From NCBI GenBank assembly GCA_023336765.1, contig JAMBLL010000034.1, positions 1-13,816 of the forward strand: a stretch of DNA of 13,816 nt, written 5' to 3'. Below the pieces are notes generated by a model. That model was not told where the DNA came from, did not search any database, and saw only the letters and a program-made list of their open reading frames with translations. The DNA is from Actinomycetes bacterium (GTDB taxonomy: Bacteria > Actinomycetota > Acidimicrobiia > Spongiisociales > UBA5794). Both the position numbers and the translations under genes were made by a program. Shown piece by piece: positions 1-8,350 of the stretch (position 1 is its first letter; every line of letters starts with the position of its first letter).

Positions 1-21
1 GCGGTTCTGGACGCCAAAGCC

Positions 22-303
22 CTAATCGCCAAGCTCGCGGAGGATCGTGTAGGAGTAGATGCCGGTGTCGTGCCCGTCCGGAGCGAATACCACGTTGATC
101 GCGTACGCGCCCACCATACTGACCTTCGTCAAGCGGCACGTCTGGGGATTGGGCGGCGGCAGAGGAAACGGAGCACTCCCACACGACGCGCAGGGGCACG
201 CCACTCTCAGCTCGGTTGCTTCAATGGTGTCTACGCGACCGTCCTGCCACTCGATGATGAGCCGTTCGCCTCGCTGGACTTCGATGCTCGTTGGTGTGTT
301 CAT
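22..303 (-). CDS. DUF971 (GBBH-like N-terminal domain) protein
   Basis: A 93-residue protein of the DUF971 family, the small domain also found at the N-terminus of gamma-butyrobetaine hydroxylase. What it does alone is not settled; a metal-binding or accessory role is usually assumed. Visible marks are the cysteine cluster CPCASC (C36, C38, C41) after an ELR, a VGAYA segment near residue 64, and the typical ending DGHDTGIYSYTILREL. I chose the ATG at 303. The reading frame continues upstream to 546, but that part lies antisense to aceE and does not resemble the family, while from MNTPTS onward the length is normal. No clear Shine-Dalgarno sequence precedes it. It is divergent from aceE with an 87-bp shared upstream region. 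Family assignment is fairly sure, function is not. Confidence 0.85.
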   Translation of the reverse strand: MNTPTSIEVQRGERLIIEWQDGRVDTIEATELRVACPCASCGSAPFPLPPPNPQTCRLTKVSMVGAYAINVVFAPDGHDTGIYSYTILRELGD

Positions 304-390
304 CGCCGGGAAGTGTACGGGAGATGACGAGACGCAGCGGACGGCCCATCGCGTTGTTACGCTCGCGCCCACTGACACAGGGACATTGCC

Positions 391-3096
391 ATGGACGATC
401 ATCCGATATACATCGATGGATTCACTCATCAACTGACGGACATCGATCCATCGGAAACACTCGAATGGCTCGACGCGCTCGACGACATCATCGAGGCCGA
501 CGGCGAAACCAGGGCGAGGTACCTCATGGCGAGACTCGTCGAACACGCCAGGGAACAGAGTATCGGTGTTCCTGGTTCGGTATCAACGCCCTACATCAAC
601 ACCATCCCGCCGGAAGCCGAAGCAGAGTTTCCGGGAGACCCGTATCTCGAGAAGAGAATCAGAAGGTTCATCAGGTGGAACGCCGCGGCGATGGTCATCA
701 GAGCGAACAAGGCCGCAGACGGTATCGGCGGCCACCTCTCGACATTTGCGTCATCTGCGACACTGTATGAAATCGGTTTCAACCACTTCTTCCGGGGGAA
801 GGCCGATGGCACTCCGGGCGACCACGTCTACATCCAGGGACACACGACCCCGGGTATCTACGCCCGGGCGTTTCTCGAAGGCAGACTGGACGAGGAGGAA
901 CTCGACCGCTTCAGAAGGGAGATAGGTGAGCCGGGCCTTTCGAGCTATCCGCATCCACGCCTGATGCCCGACTTCTGGGAGTACCCAACCGTGTCGATGG
1001 GACTTGGGCCCATCAACTCGATCTATCACGCCCAGTTCCTCCGATACCTCGACAACCGCGGCATCGAGGACACAAGCGATACTCGTGTCTGGTGCTTCCT
1101 CGGGGATGGAGAGACAGATGAACCCGAGACGCTGGGATCGATATCCCTCGCAGGTCGCGAGAAGCTGGACAACCTGACCTGGGTCGTGAATGCGAACCTC
1201 CAGCGGTTGGATGGACCTGTTCGAGGCAACGGCAAGATCATCCAGGAACTCGAAGCGATGTTCAGGGGCGCCGGTTGGAACGTGATCAAGGTGATCTGGG
1301 GTTCGGACTGGGATCCTCTCCTCGCCAAAGATGTCGACGGTGCTCTCGTCAACAAGATGAACTCGACCGTCGATGGTGAGTATCAGCGTTACAAGGCTGA
1401 GTCCGGGGAATACATCCGTGAACACTTTTTTGGACCGGATCCGAAGCTCGCCGAACTCGTCTCAGATATGTCGGACGACGAGATATGGGATCTCCGCAGA
1501 GGCGGTCTTGACCACCGCAAGGTTTACGCGGCGTACAAATCAGCGACCGAACTGCGTGGCGCACCAACGGTGATCCTTGCAAAAACGATCAAGGGTTGGA
1601 CATTGGGCGCCAACGTTGCGGGCAAGAACGCCACACACTCGATCAAGAAGCTGACAGGAGCACAACTCAGGGATCTGAGAGACAGGCTCCACCTCCACGA
1701 TGAGATATCTGATGCAGACCTCGAATCTGGAGAACCGCCCTACCTTCGCTTCGAACACGATTCACCGGAGTACCGCTACCTCATGGATCATCGCGACCGT
1801 CTAAACGGCCCGCTGCCGAGCCGAGGACTTCCCGAGCGCCTTCCCATGACACTGCCTGACCACTCGCCGTTCGCCGAATTTGACGACGGTTCAGGAACGA
1901 TCGAGGTGTCCACGACCGGAGCGTTCACGCGCCTGCTGCGGAGCCTCTCAAGGGATCCGAACATCGGAGAGCGCATCGTCCCGATCATCCCCGACGAGGG
2001 TAGAACGTTCGGCATGGAGGCCCTGTTCAAAGAGATCGGGATCTACGCGCCTCACGGACAGCTCTATGAACCCGTCGATCACAACCTGATCCTGTCATAC
2101 AAGGAATCCACGGACGGCCAGATACTCGAGCAGGGCATCACGGAGGCTGGCGCCACCGCAAGCTGGATCGCCGCAGCAACATCGTACGCAACTCGGGGTG
2201 TTCCGATGATCCCGTTCTACGCGTACTACTCGATGTTCGGCTTCCAGCGGGTGGGCGACGCCCTGTGGGGAGCATCGGACGCGGGGGCCAGAGGATTCCT
2301 GCTTGGGGCAACGGCGGGACGGACGACACTTGCTGGCGAAGGTCTCCAACACCAGGACGGTCACAGCCACATCCTCGCTTCCACGATCCCTGCCTGTGAG
2401 GCCTATGACCCGGCGTTCGCATACGAGATGGCGACCATCATCGAGGCCGGTATACGCCGAATGTATGGAGAGGGCGACGACGTGTTCTACTACCTCACGC
2501 TCTACAACGAACCGTACACCCAGCCAGCCAAGCCTGAGGGGGCGGACGTGGGCATCATCACGGGCTTGTACAGGTTCGCGGACGCACCCGACGGACACGA
2601 CAACCGGGCGACAATCCTGTTCTCTGGTTCGGCCTACGGGTCGGCGAAACAGGCTCGCGATGAACTGGCCGAACGGTATGGAGTGGCAGCCGAACTCTGG
2701 AGCGCGACATCGTACAAGAAGCTCCGCGAGGACGCTCTTGCCGTTGATCGCTGGAACCGACTCAATCCCGCAGAAACACCACGCACAGCGAACGTGACAT
2801 CACTGCTCGAGTCCTCACAGGGACCGATCGTTGCCGTCACCGACTACATGCGGGCGGTTCCAGACCAGATCGCACCGTTCGTTCCTCGATCCTTCGCAAC
2901 CCTTGGCACGGATGGCTACGGGAGGAGCGACACACGAGAAGCGCTTCGCTCCTTCTTCGAGGTGGACGCTGATCACGTCGTCATCGCGGTCCTCTCCGCC
3001 ATGGCACGTGAAGGCACCATGGACACCAGCACCGTCACCGAAGCTATCGAACGCTACGGTGTCGACCCGAACTCCGCGCCGTCCTGGCTCCGATAG
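391..3096 (+). CDS. aceE: Pyruvate dehydrogenase E1 component, homodimeric type (AceE)
   Basis: A 901-residue thiamine-diphosphate enzyme that decarboxylates pyruvate and passes the acetyl group to the lipoyl E2 subunit, feeding acetyl-CoA to the TCA cycle in the cytoplasm. Length and layout fit the single-chain E1 of actinobacteria and enterobacteria. The ThDP/Mg site is GDGETDEPE at 238-246, followed by NANLQ at 267-271 (D239, N269 and Q271 correspond to D230, N260 and Q262 of E. coli AceE). Further matches are GKNATH with H416 (E. coli H407), GITEAG with E585 (E. coli E571), and the loop GEGLQHQDGHSH at 649-660. The ATG at 391 has AGGGA seven bases upstream. No E2 or E3 gene is adjacent, so the complex is assembled from genes elsewhere. 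The 3' end overlaps the convergent metallopeptidase-like gene by 53 bp. I see no break or missing active-site residue. Confidence 0.97.
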   Translation: MDDHPIYIDGFTHQLTDIDPSETLEWLDALDDIIEADGETRARYLMARLVEHAREQSIGVPGSVSTPYINTIPPEAEAEFPGDPYLEKRIRRFIRWNAAAMVIRANKAADGIGGHLSTFASSATLYEIGFNHFFRGKADGTPGDHVYIQGHTTPGIYARAFLEGRLDEEELDRFRREIGEPGLSSYPHPRLMPDFWEYPTVSMGLGPINSIYHAQFLRYLDNRGIEDTSDTRVWCFLGDGETDEPETLGSISLAGREKLDNLTWVVNANLQRLDGPVRGNGKIIQELEAMFRGAGWNVIKVIWGSDWDPLLAKDVDGALVNKMNSTVDGEYQRYKAESGEYIREHFFGPDPKLAELVSDMSDDEIWDLRRGGLDHRKVYAAYKSATELRGAPTVILAKTIKGWTLGANVAGKNATHSIKKLTGAQLRDLRDRLHLHDEISDADLESGEPPYLRFEHDSPEYRYLMDHRDRLNGPLPSRGLPERLPMTLPDHSPFAEFDDGSGTIEVSTTGAFTRLLRSLSRDPNIGERIVPIIPDEGRTFGMEALFKEIGIYAPHGQLYEPVDHNLILSYKESTDGQILEQGITEAGATASWIAAATSYATRGVPMIPFYAYYSMFGFQRVGDALWGASDAGARGFLLGATAGRTTLAGEGLQHQDGHSHILASTIPACEAYDPAFAYEMATIIEAGIRRMYGEGDDVFYYLTLYNEPYTQPAKPEGADVGIITGLYRFADAPDGHDNRATILFSGSAYGSAKQARDELAERYGVAAELWSATSYKKLREDALAVDRWNRLNPAETPRTANVTSLLESSQGPIVAVTDYMRAVPDQIAPFVPRSFATLGTDGYGRSDTREALRSFFEVDADHVVIAVLSAMAREGTMDTSTVTEAIERYGVDPNSAPSWLR

Positions 3097-3649
3097 ACGA
3101 GGACTCCAGGACAAGCCCATCGATCACCTCTGCTGCTTGATCGAACCGGCTAATCCAGACATAGCCGTGGGAAGCCGTTGACTCGGGATCGAGCCAGTTG
3201 ACGAGATGGTGACCGAGCTCGTGGGCGAGAGTCATCAGCGTCGTCGTCCGTCCAAGGCGGATGGCGCCGTTCTCCCTCAACCTGCGCCTGCCTCTCATCT
3301 CGTATCGGGTCACGAAGTCGTGTTCACCCCTGGCGATCCACATCGACCTTGGAAGCTCCGTCGCTCCTGTGAAGGGGGAACGCCGAGCATGGAAGCGAAG
3401 GTCCGGGACGGGGACATCGAGTTCTGTGCACACCGCAACAGCTGCGGTGTGCACATCGTGTTCGGTCACGACGAGTTGGTCCAGGCGTTGAAGCCTCGAG
3501 AAGTTGGCTGACTGACGCTGCACACGGGCGTCGTGCCGACGCCGGGGGGAAGAATCTATGCGCTTGGGATTGATTCTGTATTCCATGACCACAACGTAGA
3601 CCCTACCTGCGACACTTTTTGACTGTGAACTGTGAACTTCCGCGGTCAC
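3044..3649 (-). CDS. Putative zinc metallopeptidase (HELGHH motif)
   Basis: A 201-residue basic protein with a clear zincin motif, HELGHH at 143-148 (zinc ligands H143 and H147, catalytic E144). An HG pair at 161-162 could supply the third ligand, as in SprT-like and other small actinobacterial metallohydrolases (I am reminded of the TIGR04338 group). No signal peptide or membrane segment is seen, so it is probably cytoplasmic. The substrate is unknown. The start is taken as GTG at 3649, overlapping the icmF stop (GTGA) and preceded by AGGA, so translation is likely coupled to icmF. The ATG at 3586 (180 aa) is an alternative without a good ribosome site. The first 20 codons include a tandem TGTGAAC repeat and look less protein-like. 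The 3' end overlaps the end of aceE, and a perfect 13-bp hairpin lies within the gene. Confidence 0.75.
   Translation of the reverse strand: MTAEVHSSQSKSVAGRVYVVVMEYRINPKRIDSSPRRRHDARVQRQSANFSRLQRLDQLVVTEHDVHTAAVAVCTELDVPVPDLRFHARRSPFTGATELPRSMWIARGEHDFVTRYEMRGRRRLRENGAIRLGRTTTLMTLAHELGHHLVNWLDPESTASHGYVWISRFDQAAEVIDGLVLESSSIGARTARSSGRHRSVR
3425..3455. repeat. Perfect 13-bp inverted repeat inside the metallopeptidase gene
   Basis: TGTGCACACCGCA, a 5-base loop ACAGC, then TGCGGTGTGCACA: 13 pairs without mismatch. It lies within the coding sequence of the metallopeptidase-like gene, around codons 65-75. There is no T-run on either side. It could slow or stop transcription running down from icmF, protect an mRNA end, or bind a dimeric protein. 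The symmetry is seen directly; the role is inference. Confidence 0.7.
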
Positions 3650-6600
3650 ATATTCCTGCGGTAACGGCCACCAACGGTGAATAGCGCGTTCGACATCTGA
3701 CCGAGCGAACAGAACGGGCTCGCCTCGATGAGCGCTTCGAAGATGTTTCCCCCGTCGAGTGCGACCTGCTGCAGTTGCCCGAGCGCCGCCTCTGTGGCTG
3801 CAGGGTCGCGTTGATGGAGTGTCTCCAGATCGCGTATCAGGTTCACCTTGTCGTCGTCGGTTGCGCGGACCACTTCGTCCGGTGTCACGAATGGCGAGCC
3901 TTCCTTGGACAGGAAGGTGTTCACGCCGATGATCTCGAGTTCGCCAGAGTCCTTCCTTGTCTCGTATCGAAGGCTCTCCTCCTGGATCTTCGAACGTTGG
4001 TACATCGTCTCCATCGCGCCAAGCACCCCACCACGGTCGGTCAATCTGTCGAACTCCGCAAGCACCGCCTCTTCTACGAGGTCGGTCAGCTCGGCAATGA
4101 TCGTTGATCCTTGAAGTGGGTTCTCGCTGCGGGCGAGGCCGAGTTCCTTGTTGATGATCAGCTGTATGGCCAGAGCCCTACGCACTGAGCCCTCGGTGGG
4201 CGTGGTGATCGCTTCGTCGTACGCGTTCGTGTGCATGGAGTTGCAGTTGTCATAGACGCCGTACAAGGCCTGAAGGGTTGTGCGGATGTCGTTGAACTCG
4301 ATCTCTTGAGCATGCAGTGACCGTCCAGACGTTTGGATGTGGTACTTGAGTTTCTGGGACCGCTCGTCTGCCCCGTACATGTCGCGCATGGCCTTCGCCC
4401 AGATGCGCCTCGCCACGCGCCCGATAACTGCGTACTCGGGATCGAGCCCATTGGAAAAGAAGAAGCTCAGGTTGCCAGCGAACTCATCGATATCCATTTC
4501 CCTGGAGAGGAAGTACTCAACGAACGTGAAACCGTTCGCGAGAGTGAAGGCGAGTTGGGTGATCGGGTTCGCTCCAGCCTCAGCCATGTGGTAGCCAGAT
4601 ATCGAAACGGAGTAGAAGTTCTTCACGTCGTGGTCCACGAAGTACTGCTGGATATCTCCCTGCATCGAAAGGGCGAACTCGGTGGAGAAGATGCATGTGT
4701 TCTGCGCCTGGTCCTCCTTCAGGATGTCCGCCTGTATGGTGCCCCTGACCGTCCTGAGCGTTTCCACCTTGATGGTGTCATAGATGTTGGCGGGGAGCAC
4801 GTCCACACCCGAGACTCCGAGTAACATCAGGCCCGATCCGTCGTGGCCTGGAGGCAGCGGACCCCGGTACTGCGGCCTGACCTCGCCGCGTTCGGCGAGG
4901 ATCTCGGCGATCTGCTCCTTGACCTCGGCTGTCAGTCCACTGTCCTTAATATAGGTCTCGCAGGCCTGGTCGATGGCGGTGTTCATGAAGAACGCGAGCA
5001 TCATCGGCGCTGGGCCGTTGATCGTCATCGATACCGACGTTGTGGGGTCGAGAAGGTCGAATCCGGAGTAGAGCTTCTTTGCATCATCAAGCTTCGATAT
5101 CGATACACCCGAGTTCCCGACTTTGCCAAAGATGTCGGGGCGCAGGTCAGGGTCCTGACCGTAGAGGGTGACCGAGTCGAACGCCGTGGACAGCCTCGTG
5201 AACGGCATGCCTTGTGCAAGGTAGTGGAATCGTCTATTCGTCTGCTCGGGACCGCCCTCCCCCGCGAACATCCTCGTTGGGTCCTCAACCTGACGTTTGA
5301 ACGGGAACACGCCAGCTGTGTAGGGGAAACGTCCAGGCAAGTTCTCGGAGCGGGCCCAGCGGACACGGTCTGCCCATCCCTCGATCCTGGGAAAGACGAC
5401 CCGCGGGAATCGCGTGCCTGACAACGTGTCCACGGTGTTGTGGACAGTGATCGTCCTGCCCCGCACGTCGTAACTGACCTCGTCTCCGCTGTATCGGTCG
5501 GACTCTGCATCCCACGAATCGATGATCTCGACGGTATCGCCCAACTCGGACCGCACCTCGGCGATCTGGGTGTCGAGATCGGCGACCGACGACAGCTCTG
5601 CAACTCGTAGCAGAGCCTCGAGGTCGCCCGCCTTCCTTGCCCTGTCTGATGTCTGTGCGTCGTACTCCCTGATCGTTTCGGAGATCTCGCTGAGGTATCG
5701 AACCCGGTTCCTCGGAATGACGGGCTCAACGGTGTCACGCCCGGCCCGACCTGGCACCGAATCGAATACGGCCGGGTGCTTTCGATCGACGGCATCCATG
5801 ATGAGTTCGAAGAGTCGCTCAGTGCCCGCATCGTTGAAGCTCGATGCGACCGTTCCCACCACGGGGAGTTCGTCGTCCGGGATGTCGAAGCTGACGTGGT
5901 TGCGACGTACCTGCTTTCGCACGTCGCGCAGGGCGTCAGCCGCTCCCCTACGGTCCGACTTGTTGATCGCCACCACATCTGCGAAGTCGAGCATGTCGAT
6001 CTTCTCAAGTTGAGTTGCAGCACCGAACTCGGGTGTCATCACATACACGGAGACATCGGAGGCGTCGACGATCTCCGTGTCAGACTGCCCGATCCCAGAA
6101 GTTTCGAGGAAGACGAGGTCGAAGCCCGCAGCCTTAACGATGTTGACCGCATCATTGACGAAGGGAGACATCGACAGGTTCGCTTGCCTGGTTGCGAGGG
6201 ACCGCATGAAAACAGAGTCGCCAGTTACAGAGTTCATCCGGATGCGGTCACCGAGCAAGGCTCCGCCGGTCCGTCTGCGCGACGGGTCGACTGAGATCAC
6301 GGCGATCGTCTTGTTCTGATGGTCACGCAGGAAGCGTCGGACGAGCTCGTCGAGTATCGACGACTTTCCGGAGCCTCCGGTGCCAGTGAATCCTACGACC
6401 GGTGCACTTGAGCCGTCAGCGTGCTGCTGGATCACCGACAGCATCTCACCGGCCGTGCCAGCCTCGGCGAGCGTGATCGCTCTGGCGATCGCTGCGTGGT
6501 CTCTCTTGAGTACGCGGTCCACCATGTCTGTGCCGAGAGAGTTCTGAGAGTGCGCCGCACCTGACAGGAGATCATCGATCATTCCCTGAAGACCGAGTTC

Positions 6601-7002
6601 ACGTCCGTCGTCTGGTGAGTAGATCCGCGCTGTTCCTTCACTCGCGAGTTCTGCGCCCTCCGAGGGAAGAATCGTGCCACCGCCACCGCCAAAGATGACG
6701 ATATCGGTGCCACCGGCATCATCGAGGAGCCCTCTCAGGTAGCGAAAGAACTCCATGTGGCCACCCTGATATGAGGTGACCGCTATCGCATGTGCGTCCT
6801 CTTCAATCGCCGCCTCTGCGATATCTGCTGCGGATCGGTCGTGCCCGAGATGGATCACTTCGGCGCCCGAAGCCTGAAGGATCCGCCGCATGATGTTGAT
6901 CGCAGCATCGTGGCCATCGAAGAGCGATGTGGCGGTCACGATTCGGATGCGGGGCTCAGGCGTCATGGCAACAGGATAGAGGTTCGTCCATCCCGTGGGC
7001 AT
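3646..7002 (-). CDS. icmF: Fused isobutyryl-CoA mutase (IcmF)
   Basis: An 1118-residue adenosylcobalamin enzyme that interconverts isobutyryl-CoA and n-butyryl-CoA, joining cofactor-binding part, G-protein chaperone and mutase in one chain. Residues 20-145 form the B12 domain, with FDGHDAAIN (H31 the likely lower cobalt ligand) and GGGGGT. Residues 200-415 are the MeaB/MeaI-like GTPase: GTGGSGKS (207-214), ETSGIGQSD (300-308) and NKSD (347-350). The rest, from about 520 to 1118, is the mutase barrel. F566 in VFPFKR and Q767 in QAQNTCIF sit where methylmalonyl-CoA mutase has Tyr89 and Arg207, so the substrate should be isobutyryl-CoA. The ATG at 7002 has AGGATCAGGAT in front; the ATG at 6966 (1106 aa) is also possible but lacks a ribosome site. 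Its stop overlaps the GTG of the next gene. The 88 bp upstream, after the five-gene cassette, show no clear promoter. Confidence 0.96.
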   Translation of the reverse strand: MPTGWTNLYPVAMTPEPRIRIVTATSLFDGHDAAINIMRRILQASGAEVIHLGHDRSAADIAEAAIEEDAHAIAVTSYQGGHMEFFRYLRGLLDDAGGTDIVIFGGGGGTILPSEGAELASEGTARIYSPDDGRELGLQGMIDDLLSGAAHSQNSLGTDMVDRVLKRDHAAIARAITLAEAGTAGEMLSVIQQHADGSSAPVVGFTGTGGSGKSSILDELVRRFLRDHQNKTIAVISVDPSRRRTGGALLGDRIRMNSVTGDSVFMRSLATRQANLSMSPFVNDAVNIVKAAGFDLVFLETSGIGQSDTEIVDASDVSVYVMTPEFGAATQLEKIDMLDFADVVAINKSDRRGAADALRDVRKQVRRNHVSFDIPDDELPVVGTVASSFNDAGTERLFELIMDAVDRKHPAVFDSVPGRAGRDTVEPVIPRNRVRYLSEISETIREYDAQTSDRARKAGDLEALLRVAELSSVADLDTQIAEVRSELGDTVEIIDSWDAESDRYSGDEVSYDVRGRTITVHNTVDTLSGTRFPRVVFPRIEGWADRVRWARSENLPGRFPYTAGVFPFKRQVEDPTRMFAGEGGPEQTNRRFHYLAQGMPFTRLSTAFDSVTLYGQDPDLRPDIFGKVGNSGVSISKLDDAKKLYSGFDLLDPTTSVSMTINGPAPMMLAFFMNTAIDQACETYIKDSGLTAEVKEQIAEILAERGEVRPQYRGPLPPGHDGSGLMLLGVSGVDVLPANIYDTIKVETLRTVRGTIQADILKEDQAQNTCIFSTEFALSMQGDIQQYFVDHDVKNFYSVSISGYHMAEAGANPITQLAFTLANGFTFVEYFLSREMDIDEFAGNLSFFFSNGLDPEYAVIGRVARRIWAKAMRDMYGADERSQKLKYHIQTSGRSLHAQEIEFNDIRTTLQALYGVYDNCNSMHTNAYDEAITTPTEGSVRRALAIQLIINKELGLARSENPLQGSTIIAELTDLVEEAVLAEFDRLTDRGGVLGAMETMYQRSKIQEESLRYETRKDSGELEIIGVNTFLSKEGSPFVTPDEVVRATDDDKVNLIRDLETLHQRDPAATEAALGQLQQVALDGGNIFEALIEASPFCSLGQMSNALFTVGGRYRRNM

Positions 7003-7090
7003 CCGATCCTGATCCTGACTCCCAGCGCTTCAACTTGGTCCATGGATGACCGAGCCTCTCCCTTCGACCCCGTAGCCGAAGGTCAGGGAC

Positions 7091-7816
7091 TCAAGGCTGC
7101 GTTAAGGTGCCTGAAGCCTCGATGGCATCAGCGGATCGAGATAGATTGATGTGTATCTCATGAAGTTCCGATGATTCTTCGGCCACCGATCCAACAGTTG
7201 GCACAACGAAGCCGACAGTTCCATCCACGGCATCAAACGCGACCTTTAGCTTGACGTCAGCTTCTCGTACGACGAGACCGCCAAAACTCCCACCGAACTC
7301 GCCCACGAAACCCTCAATGAGATGCGCGGCTTCCGCCGGATCAATCGCTACCGGTTTTCCAGATGCCTTAAGTCGTGAGCGCGCTGCCTTCAGTTCACTC
7401 TTCAATCTGGATGTGCCCGCATCGAGCCTCGCGACTTTCCTCAAGAGATCTCGATTCTCTTTGCTGCCCCTCTTCTCCCTGACGCCGAGCTCATCGGCGG
7501 TTGCCTTCAGCCTCTCAGCGATGGTGGTGAGACGAGTAACATCCCCCTTGGCTCGGACGAGCATTTTCGATTGCTCGTTGTTCTCCTCTACGAGTGCTGA
7601 GATGCGTTCCTGCAGCCCGCTACGATTCTTGGTTGCCAGGGCCGACAGCGCCTTCAGTTCCTTTTCAGAGTCTCTCGCCGCTCGGTTGAGCACTACGATC
7701 TGCGCTTTGAGATCGTTACGCACAGCGCGCAAGGCGTCGCGATCGTCCGAGACCTTGACTATCCGTGATTCAATCGCCCTGAGACGCTTCAGTTCTGTTG
7801 TGGTTAATTCTGGCAT
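7091..7816 (-). CDS. Coiled-coil protein with C-terminal beta module (cassette gene 5)
   Basis: A 241-residue protein I cannot name. Residues about 5-150 are rich in Leu, Arg, Lys, Glu and Ala with heptad-like spacing and almost no Gly or Pro, so a long coiled coil is expected. Residues 155-241 form a separate small domain. A helix (AEAAHLIEGFVGEF) is followed by a strand EADVKLKVAFDAVDG, then VGFVVPTVG and LHEIHINLS. The pattern of helix plus ELxLxVA strand and FVV strand recalls trypco2-type modules, and also the strands of cassette genes 1 and 4; this is a visual likeness only. The ATG at 7816 is preceded by GAGGA at a four-base gap and lies 7 bp after the stop of gene 4, so the two are co-translated. 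It could be the scaffold or oligomerising member of the cassette. The frame is open further upstream, but only antiparallel to gene 4 in frame-shifted sequence. Confidence 0.8.
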   Translation of the reverse strand: MPELTTTELKRLRAIESRIVKVSDDRDALRAVRNDLKAQIVVLNRAARDSEKELKALSALATKNRSGLQERISALVEENNEQSKMLVRAKGDVTRLTTIAERLKATADELGVREKRGSKENRDLLRKVARLDAGTSRLKSELKAARSRLKASGKPVAIDPAEAAHLIEGFVGEFGGSFGGLVVREADVKLKVAFDAVDGTVGFVVPTVGSVAEESSELHEIHINLSRSADAIEASGTLTQP

Positions 7817-7823
7817 CTCGTCC

Positions 7824-8303
7824 TCATCGGCCCAGATCGTCAATGACGATCTCTCGAACGACATTGTCGGACGGATCCTTTGCGACAACAAGCCACTTCT
7901 GAGTCGCTGGAACATAGGAGGCGTCAATTTCCAGGCCGCCCAGGATCGCACCTAGACGGATCAGGGATTCGTCGCTGCTCACTTCTGCAACCACGTCCGA
8001 CTTCGGTCGTCTTGGCTGGATGCCTACCGCCGAGTCGTGGTCCTCGACAACAGCAACATAGTTGAGCTTCAAACGCGAGAGCCCCGCCGCGTCAAGAGCA
8101 CCACCGCTCAGGTCCGCAAGACTGATCGACTGGATTCCGACACCGCCTTCTGCTGTGCTATTAACCGCGATCGCCAAGTCAATCTCTGCTTCGCTGACTG
8201 CCATCGAGGTGACTGGCATCTCGGTTCCGACAAGATCCTTCTGTGCAGTAGCCAGCGCAGATCCCGCCGCTTCCACGAATTCGGATAGTGGTATCTCACC
8301 CAA
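7824..8303 (-). CDS. Hypothetical protein with helix-plus-strand module, TTG start (cassette gene 4)
   Basis: A 159-residue acidic protein of unknown function with no membrane segment or signal peptide. It opens with the helix IPLSEFVEAAGSALATAQKDL, close in pattern to the openings of cassette genes 2 and 3. A strand EAEIDLAIAV (38-47) and LSRLKLNYVAV (75-85) follow. This first half resembles a trypco2-like fold by eye. The second half (about 100-159) carries a further alpha/beta stretch ending EIVIDDLGR. No ATG is available near the start. TTG at 8303 has a near-perfect ribosome site, AAGGAGG six bases upstream, and I take it as genuine. It lies 47 bp after gene 3 and 7 bp before gene 5. The family name is uncertain; the reading frame is well supported. 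Confidence 0.82.
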   Translation of the reverse strand: MGEIPLSEFVEAAGSALATAQKDLVGTEMPVTSMAVSEAEIDLAIAVNSTAEGGVGIQSISLADLSGGALDAAGLSRLKLNYVAVVEDHDSAVGIQPRRPKSDVVAEVSSDESLIRLGAILGGLEIDASYVPATQKWLVVAKDPSDNVVREIVIDDLGR

Positions 8304-8309
8304 TGGTGG

Positions 8310-8316
8310 CCTCCTT
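8310..8316 (-). promoter_or_regulatory. Ribosome binding site deciding a TTG start
   Basis: AAGGAGG on the minus strand, six bases before TTG at 8303. It is the strongest Shine-Dalgarno sequence in the cassette and fixes the start of cassette gene 4, where no ATG or in-frame GTG is suitably placed. Confidence 0.75.
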
Positions 8317-8350
8317 CGACGTCGACGCGTGCAGCTTCGCAGCGCTCACA

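Noticed and set aside
751..1425. 224-codon minus-strand frame inside aceE
   Set aside because: Antisense to well-conserved AceE sequence including the thiamine-diphosphate motif.
5025..6023. Long open frame (332 codons) on the minus strand within icmF
   Set aside because: It is a second frame of the icmF coding region; composition is Arg/Ser/Thr-rich as expected for a shadow, while icmF itself matches its family throughout.
7061..7082. CCTTCG / CGAAGG hairpin between the coiled-coil gene and icmF as a terminator
   Set aside because: Only 6 bp with a 10-base loop and no T-run; too weak to separate the cassette from icmF with confidence.
7251..7955. 234-codon plus-strand frame opposite the coiled-coil gene
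   Set aside because: Ser/Arg/Phe-rich mirror of a Leu/Lys/Glu-rich coiled coil, typical of antisense reading.
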